Assembly: GCF_023698535.1 (NCBI RefSeq)
Contig: NZ_JALJCL010000018.1
Location: 1-64,000 of the forward strand
DNA from: Halorientalis regularis
GTDB lineage: Archaea; Halobacteriota; Halobacteria; Halobacteriales; Haloarculaceae
Length of the DNA: 64,000 bases
Reading direction: 5' to 3'
The position numbers and the translations under genes were made by a program. Positions 11,039 to 19,243 of this stretch are shown here, piece by piece; position 1 is the first letter of the stretch, and every line of letters starts with the position of its first letter. Below the pieces are notes generated by a model. That model was given only the letters and a program-made list of their open reading frames with translations, was not told where the DNA came from and did no database searches.

Positions 11039-13069
11039 TTATCGGTTGTCCTCTCGGGCCGTGAGGTCGGTCCGGACCGTCGCCCAGTCGGGAGCGATAT
11101 CGGGCACGTAGCCGGCGTCCCCGCCGCACTCGCCGATGGCGACACAGCGTTCGATCCGCGGCGTCAGCGCGCGGACGCGACCCCCCTCGTGACTGACGGG
11201 CGTCTCGAACCGATAGCTAAAGCTCGCGCCGGGCCCCTTGTCGACGAACAGTGTCAGCGACACCTCCTCGCGCTCGTCGTACGGGACCGAGTGGGTCGGC
11301 CAGTTCGGGCCGCCGAGTCGGACGCGGCCGTCGTCGAAGCGGATCCGGGCGGTCGTCGGATCGGTCGCGTTGCGTGCGACGACGGTAAAGCTCTCCTCGT
11401 CGGCGGTGAGAGTCGCCGACACCGACCGGTAGGTCGACGGGAGGCCGACGGTCGCGTTCAGCGTGACGGTCTCGCCGGCGGCGTGATCGACGGGCTGGAT
11501 CCGCGCGCCGCGTGGCGCGCCGCTGTACGGTTCCCACTCACCGCGGACGGTGTACCGATACAGCGTCCGGTCGGGGTAGGCGTCCACGACCGCGAAGGGG
11601 CGTTCGTCCATGGCGTACACCGCCGGCCCGTCGAATCCCGGGTCGTTCCGGAGCGCCTGGAAGGGGTGATTGAGCCAGTCACCGTACGGCGTCGGGAGGA
11701 AGACCAGCGCGTCGTCGAAGGACCGCTCCTCGAAGGGGTGGTACGCCCGGTCGTACGTCTCGGTCGCGAGCGCGTTCATCTCCACCGGCCGCTCGGCGTT
11801 CGTCGCCGTCACGCCCCCCAGCATCGCGACGCTCACCAGCGCCACGGCGACGACCACCGCACGCACCGCTCGCGGCTCTCCCCGCTCGTCCGCCACCCGC
11901 CGGACTGCGTCGAGGAGTGCCAGCCCACCCACGGCCGCGAAGGCACCGAACGGCAGGAGGAGGTCGAAGTGGTAGTAGGGGCCGTGGGAGGCGATCAGCC
12001 CGTCGCCGGTCCGATCCAGCACGCCGAGGATGTTGTAGTTGCCCCAGAAGTAGACGTTCCCGCCGACGATGGTGCCGATCTGGCCGACGATGATCCCCTG
12101 CCGGGCAGAGAGCCCGCGCCTGACGGCGACCGCGATGCCGCCGAGTGCGACCCCGACTCCGAGCAGTCCGCCCGCGAGCCAGGTCGTCGTCAGCTGTTCC
12201 AGCACCAGGGCGTTCGACCGGAGCGCGAGGCCGACGGTGTAGTTGACCTCGTGGCCGAGGATCTCGTGGTGGCCGAAGCCCAGTCCGTCCTCCGGCGCGA
12301 ACTCCTGATACGGGAACACCAGCGGCGAGCCGGTTATCACGGCGTTGTACCCGAGCGAGAGAGCGACCCCGACAAGTCCGAACACCGCGGTCACGATCTG
12401 TCGCGGGAGCGCGTCGCGGCGATCCCGATAGAGCGTCCACAGTGCGTGTCCGATCACTGGGGCCGCGAACAGCACCGCCGTGTACGGTCGGGCGAAGAAG
12501 GCGAGTCCCACGGCCGCGCCTGCAGCCCCGGCCCAGCGACGGCCCCCGGTCCGGTCCGCCCGGAGGTACGCGTAGAGGAAGGTGAGGTTCAGCATCGTCG
12601 TCGGCGCGTACGGCAGGAACACCGCCGAGTCGATCAGGAAGAGTGGCGACGCGAGGACGAACAGCGCGGCGACGAGCCCCGTCCGGCGGTCGAACAGCTC
12701 CCGGACGACCAGCGCCACCAGCGCGACGTTCGCCGCGGCGATGCCGGCCAGCGCGAGCCGTACCGCGCCCAGCAACTGGCCGACGGCGAACAGGGCAGGC
12801 ACTACCGGCGAGTACTTCGAGTACAGTTGGCTCCCGTCGACGACGAAAAACCAGGGGTGAAAGACATCCGCGACCGGCGGCGAGAGAAACAGCTGTCCCT
12901 CGAGCAACATCGCCGCCTGCTGGAGGTAGACCGCCTCGTCGTGGTTCAGCGAGTGGTACGGAAACAGCCGCGTGGCCAGGAGCCAGACCGCGACCGCGGC
13001 GACCGCGGCGACGGCGACGACGCCGACGCGCCACGTTCGCGAGCGAAGGTCAGTCGTCCCGGAGGCCAT
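11039..13069 (-). CDS. GT39/ArnT-like membrane glycosyltransferase
   Basis: 676 aa integral membrane protein. An N-terminal helix is followed by HDEAVYLQQA, carrying the acidic pair expected in the first outside loop of GT-C enzymes (protein mannosyl- or ArnT-type). Many transmembrane helices follow up to about residue 440, then a soluble C-terminal domain. It should transfer a sugar from a polyprenyl-phosphate donor on the outer membrane face. I chose the ATG at 13069 (MASGTTDLRSRTW): the reading frame extends further upstream but there overlaps the ABC ATPase gene, while this start leaves a 20-nt overlap. It is the last gene of the iron-transporter operon. Confidence 0.8.
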   Translation of the reverse strand: MASGTTDLRSRTWRVGVVAVAAVAAVAVWLLATRLFPYHSLNHDEAVYLQQAAMLLEGQLFLSPPVADVFHPWFFVVDGSQLYSKYSPVVPALFAVGQLLGAVRLALAGIAAANVALVALVVRELFDRRTGLVAALFVLASPLFLIDSAVFLPYAPTTMLNLTFLYAYLRADRTGGRRWAGAAGAAVGLAFFARPYTAVLFAAPVIGHALWTLYRDRRDALPRQIVTAVFGLVGVALSLGYNAVITGSPLVFPYQEFAPEDGLGFGHHEILGHEVNYTVGLALRSNALVLEQLTTTWLAGGLLGVGVALGGIAVAVRRGLSARQGIIVGQIGTIVGGNVYFWGNYNILGVLDRTGDGLIASHGPYYHFDLLLPFGAFAAVGGLALLDAVRRVADERGEPRAVRAVVVAVALVSVAMLGGVTATNAERPVEMNALATETYDRAYHPFEERSFDDALVFLPTPYGDWLNHPFQALRNDPGFDGPAVYAMDERPFAVVDAYPDRTLYRYTVRGEWEPYSGAPRGARIQPVDHAAGETVTLNATVGLPSTYRSVSATLTADEESFTVVARNATDPTTARIRFDDGRVRLGGPNWPTHSVPYDEREEVSLTLFVDKGPGASFSYRFETPVSHEGGRVRALTPRIERCVAIGECGGDAGYVPDIAPDWATVRTDLTAREDNR

Positions 13070-14210
13070 CGCTCTCGGTGGGGAACCAGGCGAGCCGGTG
13101 GTCGGCGACGAGGTCGACTCTGACGCGACGGTCCAGATCGAGGTGATCGGAGTGGTTGTGTTCGCAGTACACCACGTCACCCGAGTCGAGTTCGACGGTG
13201 TAGACGAACGACGGGCCGGTGTACTCGCGCTCGACGATCTGCCCGTCGCCGGCGGTCTCCTCGGTCGGGATCGCCCGCAGGTCGTCGGGACGGGCCAACA
13301 CGTCGACCTCCGCGCCGTCGTACTCCGGCCCGAGCCCCTGGATCATATCGGTGTCGAGCGTTCCCAGCCCCGTCTCGATGGTGTGTTCGTCGAGACGGCC
13401 GGAGACGAACCCGGCCTGCCCGAGAAACTCCGCGACGAACCGCGATTCGGGTTGCTGGAAGACGACCTCCGGCCGGCCGACCTGCTCGATCTGGCCCTCG
13501 GACATGACCGCCACGCGGTCGCTGATCGAGAGCGCTTCCTCCTGGTCGTGCGTGACCGACAGCGCAGTGACGCCGGCTTCTTTCAGGATGCGGCGGACCT
13601 CCTCGCGCATCTGTTTGCGGAGAGACACGTCCAGATTGGAGAACGGCTCGTCGAGCAGGAGCACGTCCGGCTCCGGAGCCAGCGAGCGTGCCAGCGCGAC
13701 CCGCTGTTGCTGGCCGCCCGAGAGGTCGTCGGGACTCGCCCCGCGGTAGTCGGCCAGTCCAACCAGATCGAGGAGTTCGTCGACCCGTGCGTCCTGTGCG
13801 TCGCTGTCCCAGTCGTCGATCCCGTAGGCGACGTTCTCCCCGACCGAGAGGTGGGGAAAGAGGGCGTAGTCCTGGAACACGAGGCCCACGTCGCGCTGGT
13901 CGGGGTTGATGAACTGTCCGTTGCCAGCGACGAGGTCACCGTTGACGGTGATGGTGCCGCTGTCGGGGCGAATGAGGCCTGCCAGCAGGCGTAGCGTCGT
14001 CGTCTTGCCACAGCCCGACGGGCCGAGCAAGGTGAGCAGTTCGCCCTCGTAGACCGACAGCGAAAAGTCGGCGACGGCGCGCTCGTCACCGAAAGTCCGT
14101 GTCACGCCGTCGAGTTCGAGGACCGTCTCGCGTGATTCGTTCCCGTCGTCGAAATCCGCAGCGACGACCCGTTCCGTCCGTGCCTGTGTCTGCGTTGATT
14201 CGTTCATCAT
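13050..14210 (-). CDS. fbpC: Fe3+-type ABC transporter, ATP-binding protein
   Basis: 386 aa. ABC nucleotide-binding domain with Walker A GPSGCGKTTT, Q-loop VFQDYALFPHLS, signature LSGGQQQRVALA, Walker B VLLLDEPFSNLD and the H-loop VTHDQEEAL. A C-terminal TOBE-like regulatory region follows (about 250-386), as in FbpC/PotA-type importers. It powers import through the two-domain permease encoded just upstream; start and stop overlap by 4 nt (14207-14210). Iron(III) is inferred from the binding protein and the iron box; thiamine or sulfate importers share this architecture. Confidence 0.88.
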   Translation of the reverse strand: MMNESTQTQARTERVVAADFDDGNESRETVLELDGVTRTFGDERAVADFSLSVYEGELLTLLGPSGCGKTTTLRLLAGLIRPDSGTITVNGDLVAGNGQFINPDQRDVGLVFQDYALFPHLSVGENVAYGIDDWDSDAQDARVDELLDLVGLADYRGASPDDLSGGQQQRVALARSLAPEPDVLLLDEPFSNLDVSLRKQMREEVRRILKEAGVTALSVTHDQEEALSISDRVAVMSEGQIEQVGRPEVVFQQPESRFVAEFLGQAGFVSGRLDEHTIETGLGTLDTDMIQGLGPEYDGAEVDVLARPDDLRAIPTEETAGDGQIVEREYTGPSFVYTVELDSGDVVYCEHNHSDHLDLDRRVRVDLVADHRLAWFPTESDGLRDD

Positions 14211-15859
14211 GAGTCACCTGTTTCCTGTGAGAGGATGACGGCCATCGAGAGACCGGAGACGACGACGAGGATGAGTGCCGGCACCGCCGCCTGCCCGTAG
14301 AAGCCTGCTTCCTGTACCGTCCAGATGTACGTCACGAGCGTATTGAAACCCAGCGGTCTGAGCAACAGTGTCGCGGGCAACTCCTTCATCGTCGTCAGAA
14401 AGACCAGCGCCGCGCCGGCGGCGACCCCGGGAAGGATCAACGGGAGCGTCACCGATCGGAAGGCGCTCAGGCGCGACCGGCCCAGCGTCTGTGCCGCCTC
14501 GAACAGTTCCCGGTCGACCTGGAGTGTCGAAGTCCTGATCGACCCGATAGCCTGGGGCATGAACCGGACGACGTACGCGAACACGAGCATCGGGATGGTC
14601 TTGTAGAACAAACCGACCACGTCGACACCCGTCAGGTCCGCGAGGGTCGGCAAGAGGTCGAGGCTGAAACTGAGCAGGGCGATGGCCAGCACGATGCCCG
14701 GCGTCGCGTACCCGACGTAGGAGGCGCGGTCGGCCAGCCCCGACAGCCGGGAGTCCGGGCGAGCGGACGCGATGGCGATGGGCAAGGCCACGAGCACGGA
14801 GGCCACGGCGGCCAGCAGCGCCAGGTTCGCCGAGTTCCAGGCGAACTCCCAGGCAAACGGGATTCGACCGGCCGTGTACCCCGGGCCACCGCGAGTGAGC
14901 CACATGCCGAAGATGCCGATGGGCACGAGAATCGCGAGCGTGAACACGGCGACCGGGATCAGGAGTGACGGATAGCGCCACGCGCCCAGATCGAGGTCGA
15001 CCCCGCCGCGGTTGCCCCCGCTCTCGTAGGCACCGGACTCGTCGGCACCGATGCGGGACTCGATGGCCAGGATGACGGCCGTGACACCCAGCAACTGGAG
15101 CGAGAGGACGGCCGCGTAGTCCCGGGCGAAGGCGTTGTACTGCGCGTAGATGAACTGCGTGAACACCTCGACCCGCATGATGTTGGGCGTCCCGAAATCC
15201 GCCAGTGTGTAGAGCGCCACCAGCAGGGACCCGGCGGCGATCCCCGGGAGGATCTGGGGGATCGTGACTCGCTTGAGCGCCTCCAGACGGCCGGAGTTGA
15301 GCGTCTGGCCCGCCTCGACGAGCGTCCCGTCGAGCGAGAGCAAGGACGCCCGCGTCGTCAGGAAGACGTAGGGATAGGTGTACAGCGTCAGCACGAACGC
15401 CGCGCCGGTGAAGCCGTACACCGAGGGAAGCGATTCGACGCCGAGCGGGGCCAGGAGATCGGCGAGCGCGCCGTTCGGCCCGAACGCCGAGACGAACGCG
15501 AAGGCACCGAGGTAACTGGGCACCGCCAGCGGGAGCGCACAGAGGATCGTCCAGAACCGCGGGAAGGGCAGGTCGCCCTGCACCGTCAGCAGGGCGAGTG
15601 CCACACCCAGTACGATGCTCGCGCCGGTGACGACCGCCACCAGCGCGACGCTCCGAATCAGTACCGCGGTGGTCCGTGAGTCGATGGCGAGTTCGACCGC
15701 CGTCCACCCCAGGCCGGCCGCGTCGACGGCGAGCCAGGCGATGGGCAGGACCAGAACCGCGGCGAGAGCCGCCGCGAGCAGGACCAGACCGGTATCGACA
15801 GTGGAGGACCTGTCTGCGGAGCGTCCGCGCATCCGCTCGAGGTCCTCCTCGCTGCTCAT
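14207..15859 (-). CDS. fbpB: Fe3+-type ABC transporter, fused two-domain permease
   Basis: 550 aa with about 12 transmembrane helices arranged as two BPD_transp_1 halves. Each half carries an EAA loop that contacts the ATPase: EAGQTLNSGRLEALKRVTIP in the first and EAAQTLGRSRLSAFRSVTLP in the second. This duplicated layout is typical of AfuB/FbpB iron permeases, where one polypeptide forms the whole channel. It overlaps both neighbours by 4 nt (13050-14210 gene and 15856-17064 gene), so the three are translationally coupled. Confidence 0.9.
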   Translation of the reverse strand: MSSEEDLERMRGRSADRSSTVDTGLVLLAAALAAVLVLPIAWLAVDAAGLGWTAVELAIDSRTTAVLIRSVALVAVVTGASIVLGVALALLTVQGDLPFPRFWTILCALPLAVPSYLGAFAFVSAFGPNGALADLLAPLGVESLPSVYGFTGAAFVLTLYTYPYVFLTTRASLLSLDGTLVEAGQTLNSGRLEALKRVTIPQILPGIAAGSLLVALYTLADFGTPNIMRVEVFTQFIYAQYNAFARDYAAVLSLQLLGVTAVILAIESRIGADESGAYESGGNRGGVDLDLGAWRYPSLLIPVAVFTLAILVPIGIFGMWLTRGGPGYTAGRIPFAWEFAWNSANLALLAAVASVLVALPIAIASARPDSRLSGLADRASYVGYATPGIVLAIALLSFSLDLLPTLADLTGVDVVGLFYKTIPMLVFAYVVRFMPQAIGSIRTSTLQVDRELFEAAQTLGRSRLSAFRSVTLPLILPGVAAGAALVFLTTMKELPATLLLRPLGFNTLVTYIWTVQEAGFYGQAAVPALILVVVSGLSMAVILSQETGDS

Positions 15860-17064
15860 GGGGAAACGTTGGCCGATTCCATCAACTCGATGGTCTCTTG
15901 CACGTTCGAGAGCCGCGAGAGCTGGATGTCCGGCGGGCTGAGCTCGTCGACCGTCGGCAGGCCCGCGACGGGCTTGACCCCTTTGATCATCGGATACGAG
16001 AAACTCACCGTCGCGAAGAACTCCTGGGCCTCCGCCGACAGCAGGTGGCGCACGAAGTTGTCGACCAGGTCACCCTTGTCGGTGCCCTTGATTTTCATCG
16101 CGCCGGAGATGTTGACGAGACCACCCGCGTCGCCCTCGGTGAACGCGAGTTCCAGGGGCGCGTTCGGACGCTGGTTCTTGACCCGGAGCGCGTAGTAGTG
16201 GTTCGCGAAGCCGGCCGCCAGCGACCCGTTGGCGACGTTCTGTGAGATGGCGTACTCGTTGCCGTAGCGTTCGGTGCCGGCTTCGCGCATGTCGACCAGC
16301 CACTGCCGCGTCGCCTCGTCCCCGCGGATGAGCCGCATCGCGGTCACGAAGGACTTGAACGCGCCGTAGGTCGGTGCCCAGCCCATGGTGCCCTGGAGGG
16401 CACTCGTCTCGGGGAACTGCTGGACCTTGCTCGGGATGTCCGACGCACTCAGTCTGTTCGTATTGTACGGGACGGCTCGTGCGCGACCCGCGACGCCTGC
16501 CCAGGCGTTGTCGTCGCCGACGAACTGGGGGTTGCCGACGGGCGCGACGGCCTCGTCAGAGAGCGGTTCGTAGGCGTCGTTGTCCGCGACGTAGCCCAGC
16601 GAACTGGCGTCGATGGACCAGAACACGTCACCCCGGCTAACGCCGGATTCGGCCTCGTTGACGATGGTCTGGGCGAGCGACGCCGAGCCGGCGCTCTGTG
16701 GCTCGACCGAGAAGTCCGGGTAGATGCTCTCGAGCTTGTCGATCAGGTCCATGTAGATGCCACCCTCGCCGCCGCCGATGTAGAGGGCGAGGTCACCCTC
16801 GAGGTCCGGCAGGTCGTTGATCGACGTGCCGCCAGGATAGGGCCGACCCTGTGCCAGCCGACCGGAGCCACGGAAGTTGCCCTCGACGAGCGGGCCGGTC
16901 CCGCGGAAGTCCGAGACGTTCGCGTTCTGGGGCGTAGTATTCCCGTCGCCGTTGTTTAACATCCCGAAACAGCCAGCTACGGACGCAGTCCCGAGAACGG
17001 CCCCACTCTGCAGGAGCCGCCGTCGTGATACGTTCCGTTCGCGAGAGTCGACTTCGTCCTCCAT
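15856..17064 (-). CDS. fbpA: Fe3+-type ABC transporter, substrate-binding lipoprotein
   Basis: 402 aa. It has a twin-arginine motif SRRRLLQSG (13-21) and a lipobox ending at Cys32 (ASVAGC), so it should be exported folded and lipid-anchored outside the membrane. The mature part follows the FbpA/AfuA type-2 binding fold: LALYIGGGEGGIYMDLIDKLE at its start, a VFWSIDASSLGYV segment, and AVPYNTNRLSASDIP. The promoter is compact: TATA element GTATAAG (17091-17097 on the reverse strand), a perfect TTTAGGC/GCCTAAA palindrome at 17072-17087, then the ATG at 17064, implying a leaderless, iron-repressed transcript. Confidence 0.9.
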   Translation of the reverse strand: MEDEVDSRERNVSRRRLLQSGAVLGTASVAGCFGMLNNGDGNTTPQNANVSDFRGTGPLVEGNFRGSGRLAQGRPYPGGTSINDLPDLEGDLALYIGGGEGGIYMDLIDKLESIYPDFSVEPQSAGSASLAQTIVNEAESGVSRGDVFWSIDASSLGYVADNDAYEPLSDEAVAPVGNPQFVGDDNAWAGVAGRARAVPYNTNRLSASDIPSKVQQFPETSALQGTMGWAPTYGAFKSFVTAMRLIRGDEATRQWLVDMREAGTERYGNEYAISQNVANGSLAAGFANHYYALRVKNQRPNAPLELAFTEGDAGGLVNISGAMKIKGTDKGDLVDNFVRHLLSAEAQEFFATVSFSYPMIKGVKPVAGLPTVDELSPPDIQLSRLSNVQETIELMESANVSP

Positions 17065-17071
17065 ATCTCAA

Positions 17072-17087
17072 TTTAGGCCCGCCTAAA
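17072..17087 (-). promoter_or_regulatory. DtxR-type iron box, iron-transporter operon
   Basis: TTTAGGCCCGCCTAAA, with perfect 7-nt inverted arms TTTAGGC/GCCTAAA around CC. It lies between the TATA element (GTATAAG near 17091-17097) and the start codon at 17064, so a bound repressor would cover the initiation site. Palindromes with TTAGG half sites are associated with DtxR-family metal-dependent regulators (Idr/SirR type) in haloarchaea. Binding itself is inferred. Confidence 0.75.
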
Positions 17088-17106
17088 ACACTTATACCTG
17101 CCGGTT

Positions 17107-18270
17107 CTAGTCGTCTGCAGCCGCGGGCGCGTGGTCGGAGACCGATCCCGGTCGAATCGCCTCGAGACAGGACAGCCAGTCCCCCATGAACTCACCACAG
17201 TAGTTGAGGAACGCGGCGTTCTCGTAGTCGAAGTCGCCGTCGGCCATCGCGTCGGCCATCGCGGCGAACACACCGGCGTACGTGTCGGCGTCGTCGCCCA
17301 CCTCGTCGATGATCTCCCAGACGTGTTCGTTCAGTTCCAGTCCGGGAACCTCGTTGTTCAGGTCCGAGAACGTCGAGCGCGGGGCCTTGTTGTGTTCACA
17401 GAGCGGGTAGCCGTTGACGATCCGCTTGTCCAGCACGTCACAGGCCCGCTTGAGGAACAGGCCGCTCCAGATGTCGTCGAACCGACCCACGTCCCACTCG
17501 TTCTCGTCCATCGGGAGCTGGTAGAACGCCGGGATCACCTCCCGACGGAACGCCAGGTTCATCGAACACACGGTCAGGTAGTTGCCCCGCTCGGCGACGA
17601 AGTTGCCCTCGTAATCGTCGGTCGACGTGCGAGTCTGGGCCTGGCCCTGCAGGTCGCCGTCCATCAGGATGCGCACCGCGTCGAGGTCGGGGACGTTCGT
17701 CCAGAGGCCCTGCGAGGCCACCACGTCGTCGACCTCGATCTCGTCGGTCTCGACCTCCTCGTCCATCGCGCTGTAGGGATAGCCACGTGGGTAGAGCCCG
17801 TGTTCGTCGACGTTCTGGTAGAGGACGTTCACCCAGTCCTCGTTCGACCCGACCGACTCGATACTGCCCTCGTAGGCGAGATTGTCGAAGTGGGTCCCGA
17901 AGAAGTCGAAGTCCGGATGCGGCAGCGTGTCGTCGTCGATGAAGAAGCCGTACTCGAAGTCGTGAGCCCACATGTACAGCAGGCCGAAACTCGTCTGCGC
18001 GTGGCTGGCTTCCGGGATCAGGTGGTTGTACTCCGCGACGCCCTGCGCCTCGAACCACTCCTCGCGTGCGGTGCCGTCGAAGACGCGACCCTCGACGCCT
18101 TCCTCGTCGAGCATCGCCTGCATCTCGTCGGTGTCACAGAAGTCCTCTGTGACCAGGACCACGTGGAGTCGATCGAGGTCGAACCCGTGGTCGCGCGCGT
18201 TCTCGAAGTACGTCCGCATGCACTCGAACTCCCGAATCGTCGGCACGATCACACAAACGTCTCCACTCAT
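17107..18270 (-). CDS. GT75-like reversibly glycosylated polypeptide family protein
   Basis: 387 aa soluble protein resembling the reversibly glycosylated polypeptide/UDP-arabinopyranose mutase family (often labelled alpha-1,4-glucan-protein synthase). It begins VCVIVPTIREFECMRTYFEN and has a nucleotide-sugar/metal motif FIDDDTLPHPD (DDD at 112-114), plus SMNLAFRREV and FDDIWSGLFLKRACD. Plant members interconvert UDP-sugars and glycosylate themselves; the archaeal substrate is unknown. The gene is 43 nt upstream of the iron-binding lipoprotein gene on the same strand and has its own iron-box-like promoter, suggesting co-regulation with iron uptake. Confidence 0.75.
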   Translation of the reverse strand: MSGDVCVIVPTIREFECMRTYFENARDHGFDLDRLHVVLVTEDFCDTDEMQAMLDEEGVEGRVFDGTAREEWFEAQGVAEYNHLIPEASHAQTSFGLLYMWAHDFEYGFFIDDDTLPHPDFDFFGTHFDNLAYEGSIESVGSNEDWVNVLYQNVDEHGLYPRGYPYSAMDEEVETDEIEVDDVVASQGLWTNVPDLDAVRILMDGDLQGQAQTRTSTDDYEGNFVAERGNYLTVCSMNLAFRREVIPAFYQLPMDENEWDVGRFDDIWSGLFLKRACDVLDKRIVNGYPLCEHNKAPRSTFSDLNNEVPGLELNEHVWEIIDEVGDDADTYAGVFAAMADAMADGDFDYENAAFLNYCGEFMGDWLSCLEAIRPGSVSDHAPAAADD

Positions 18271-18285
18271 TTCTTACCCGTTCTC

Positions 18286-18301
18286 TTTAGGCCACCCAAA
18301 A
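18286..18301 (-). promoter_or_regulatory. DtxR-type iron box, GT75-like gene
   Basis: TTTAGGCCACCCAAAA on the plus strand is an imperfect palindrome (TTTaGG / CCcAAA). On the minus strand it overlaps a TATTTTT TATA-like element and lies 16 nt before the ATG at 18270, the same geometry as at the iron-transporter operon. Confidence 0.6.
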
Positions 18302-18501
18302 ATACCTGTCGTGTCTTTCCGACGCGTGGGAAGGCCAGCCAATAGTACATTATACACTACCGATTTTGATTAACGTAGTATAAGGGGAACTATTATCTGC
18401 CAGTACCTGGGCAGGATTACGTGAAGACAGGGGTGTGGCCATACACAGTTGGGAAGTCGACGGAGAGGGTCGGACGCTGGTCACACCACGACTATCTAAC
18501 C

Positions 18502-19242
18502 ATGCTCGAAAATCAGACCTGTGTGGTAACCGGTGCATCACGAGGTATCGGCCGCGGCATCGCCGAGGAGTTGGGCCGTCACGGGGCGAACGTCGTCGTC
18601 AACTACCGGACCTCGGAGGCGGCGGCCCACGAGGTCGCCGACCAGGTAGAATCGGAGGGTGGAAACGCCGTCCCGTTGCAGGCCGACGTGGCCGATCAGG
18701 ACGAGGTCGACGCCATGGCCGAGCGGGTCGGAGAGTTGTACGGATCCGCCGACGTGCTGGTCAGCAACGCGGGCATCACCATCGACAAGAAGTTCGAGAA
18801 CATGACCAAGGAGGACTGGGAGACGGTGATGGACGTGAACCTCGGGGGCGTGTTCAACGCGACAAACGCTTTCTTCGAGGACATCAAGGCCGCCGACGAG
18901 GGGCGACTCGTCAACATCTCCTCGGTCGTGGGCCAGCAGGGCAACTACGGCCAGGCCAACTACGCCGCCACGAAGTCCGGCCTCTTCGGGTTCACCCGAA
19001 CGCTGGCGCTGGAGCTCGCCTCGACCGGCTCGACGGCCAACTGCGTCGCCCCCGGGTTCGTCGAGACCGATATGCTCGAGGACGTGCCAGAGCGCGTCCA
19101 GCAGAAGATCATCGACCGGATCCCGCTGAACCGGTTCGCCGAGGTCGAGGACATCGCCGGGATCGTCCGATTCCTCGCGAGCCGAGACTCCAGTTACATG
19201 ACCGGACAAGTGCTGGCCGTCAACGGTGGTATGGAGTGGTAA
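18502..19242 (+). CDS. beta-ketoacyl/acetoacetyl-CoA reductase, FabG/PhaB-like SDR
   Basis: 246 aa short-chain reductase. TGASRGIGRGIAEE is the NADPH-binding motif, SNAGITIDKKFENMTKEDW and VMDVNLGGVFN are characteristic of FabG/PhaB, NISSVVGQQGNYGQANYAATK holds the Ser-Tyr-Lys catalytic residues, and PGFVETDM follows. PhaB reduces acetoacetyl-CoA to 3-hydroxybutyryl-CoA for polyhydroxyalkanoate synthesis. The start is the ATG at 18502 (MLENQTCVVTGASRG); upstream codons do not match the family. The neighbouring acyl-CoA carboxylase gene begins 2 nt after its stop, so PHA or propionyl-CoA metabolism is a reasonable context. Confidence 0.85.
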   Translation: MLENQTCVVTGASRGIGRGIAEELGRHGANVVVNYRTSEAAAHEVADQVESEGGNAVPLQADVADQDEVDAMAERVGELYGSADVLVSNAGITIDKKFENMTKEDWETVMDVNLGGVFNATNAFFEDIKAADEGRLVNISSVVGQQGNYGQANYAATKSGLFGFTRTLALELASTGSTANCVAPGFVETDMLEDVPERVQQKIIDRIPLNRFAEVEDIAGIVRFLASRDSSYMTGQVLAVNGGMEW

Positions 19243-19243
19243 C

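Noticed and set aside
10481-13123. 880-codon open frame on the plus strand
   Set aside because: It is antisense to the Tat protein and GT39-like genes; its composition is Arg/Asp/Val-rich without any domain, typical of a GC-rich shadow frame.
13070-13180. Longer N-terminus for the GT39-like protein
   Set aside because: It would overlap the ABC ATPase gene by 131 nt and begins with a Thr/Ser-rich shadow of that gene.
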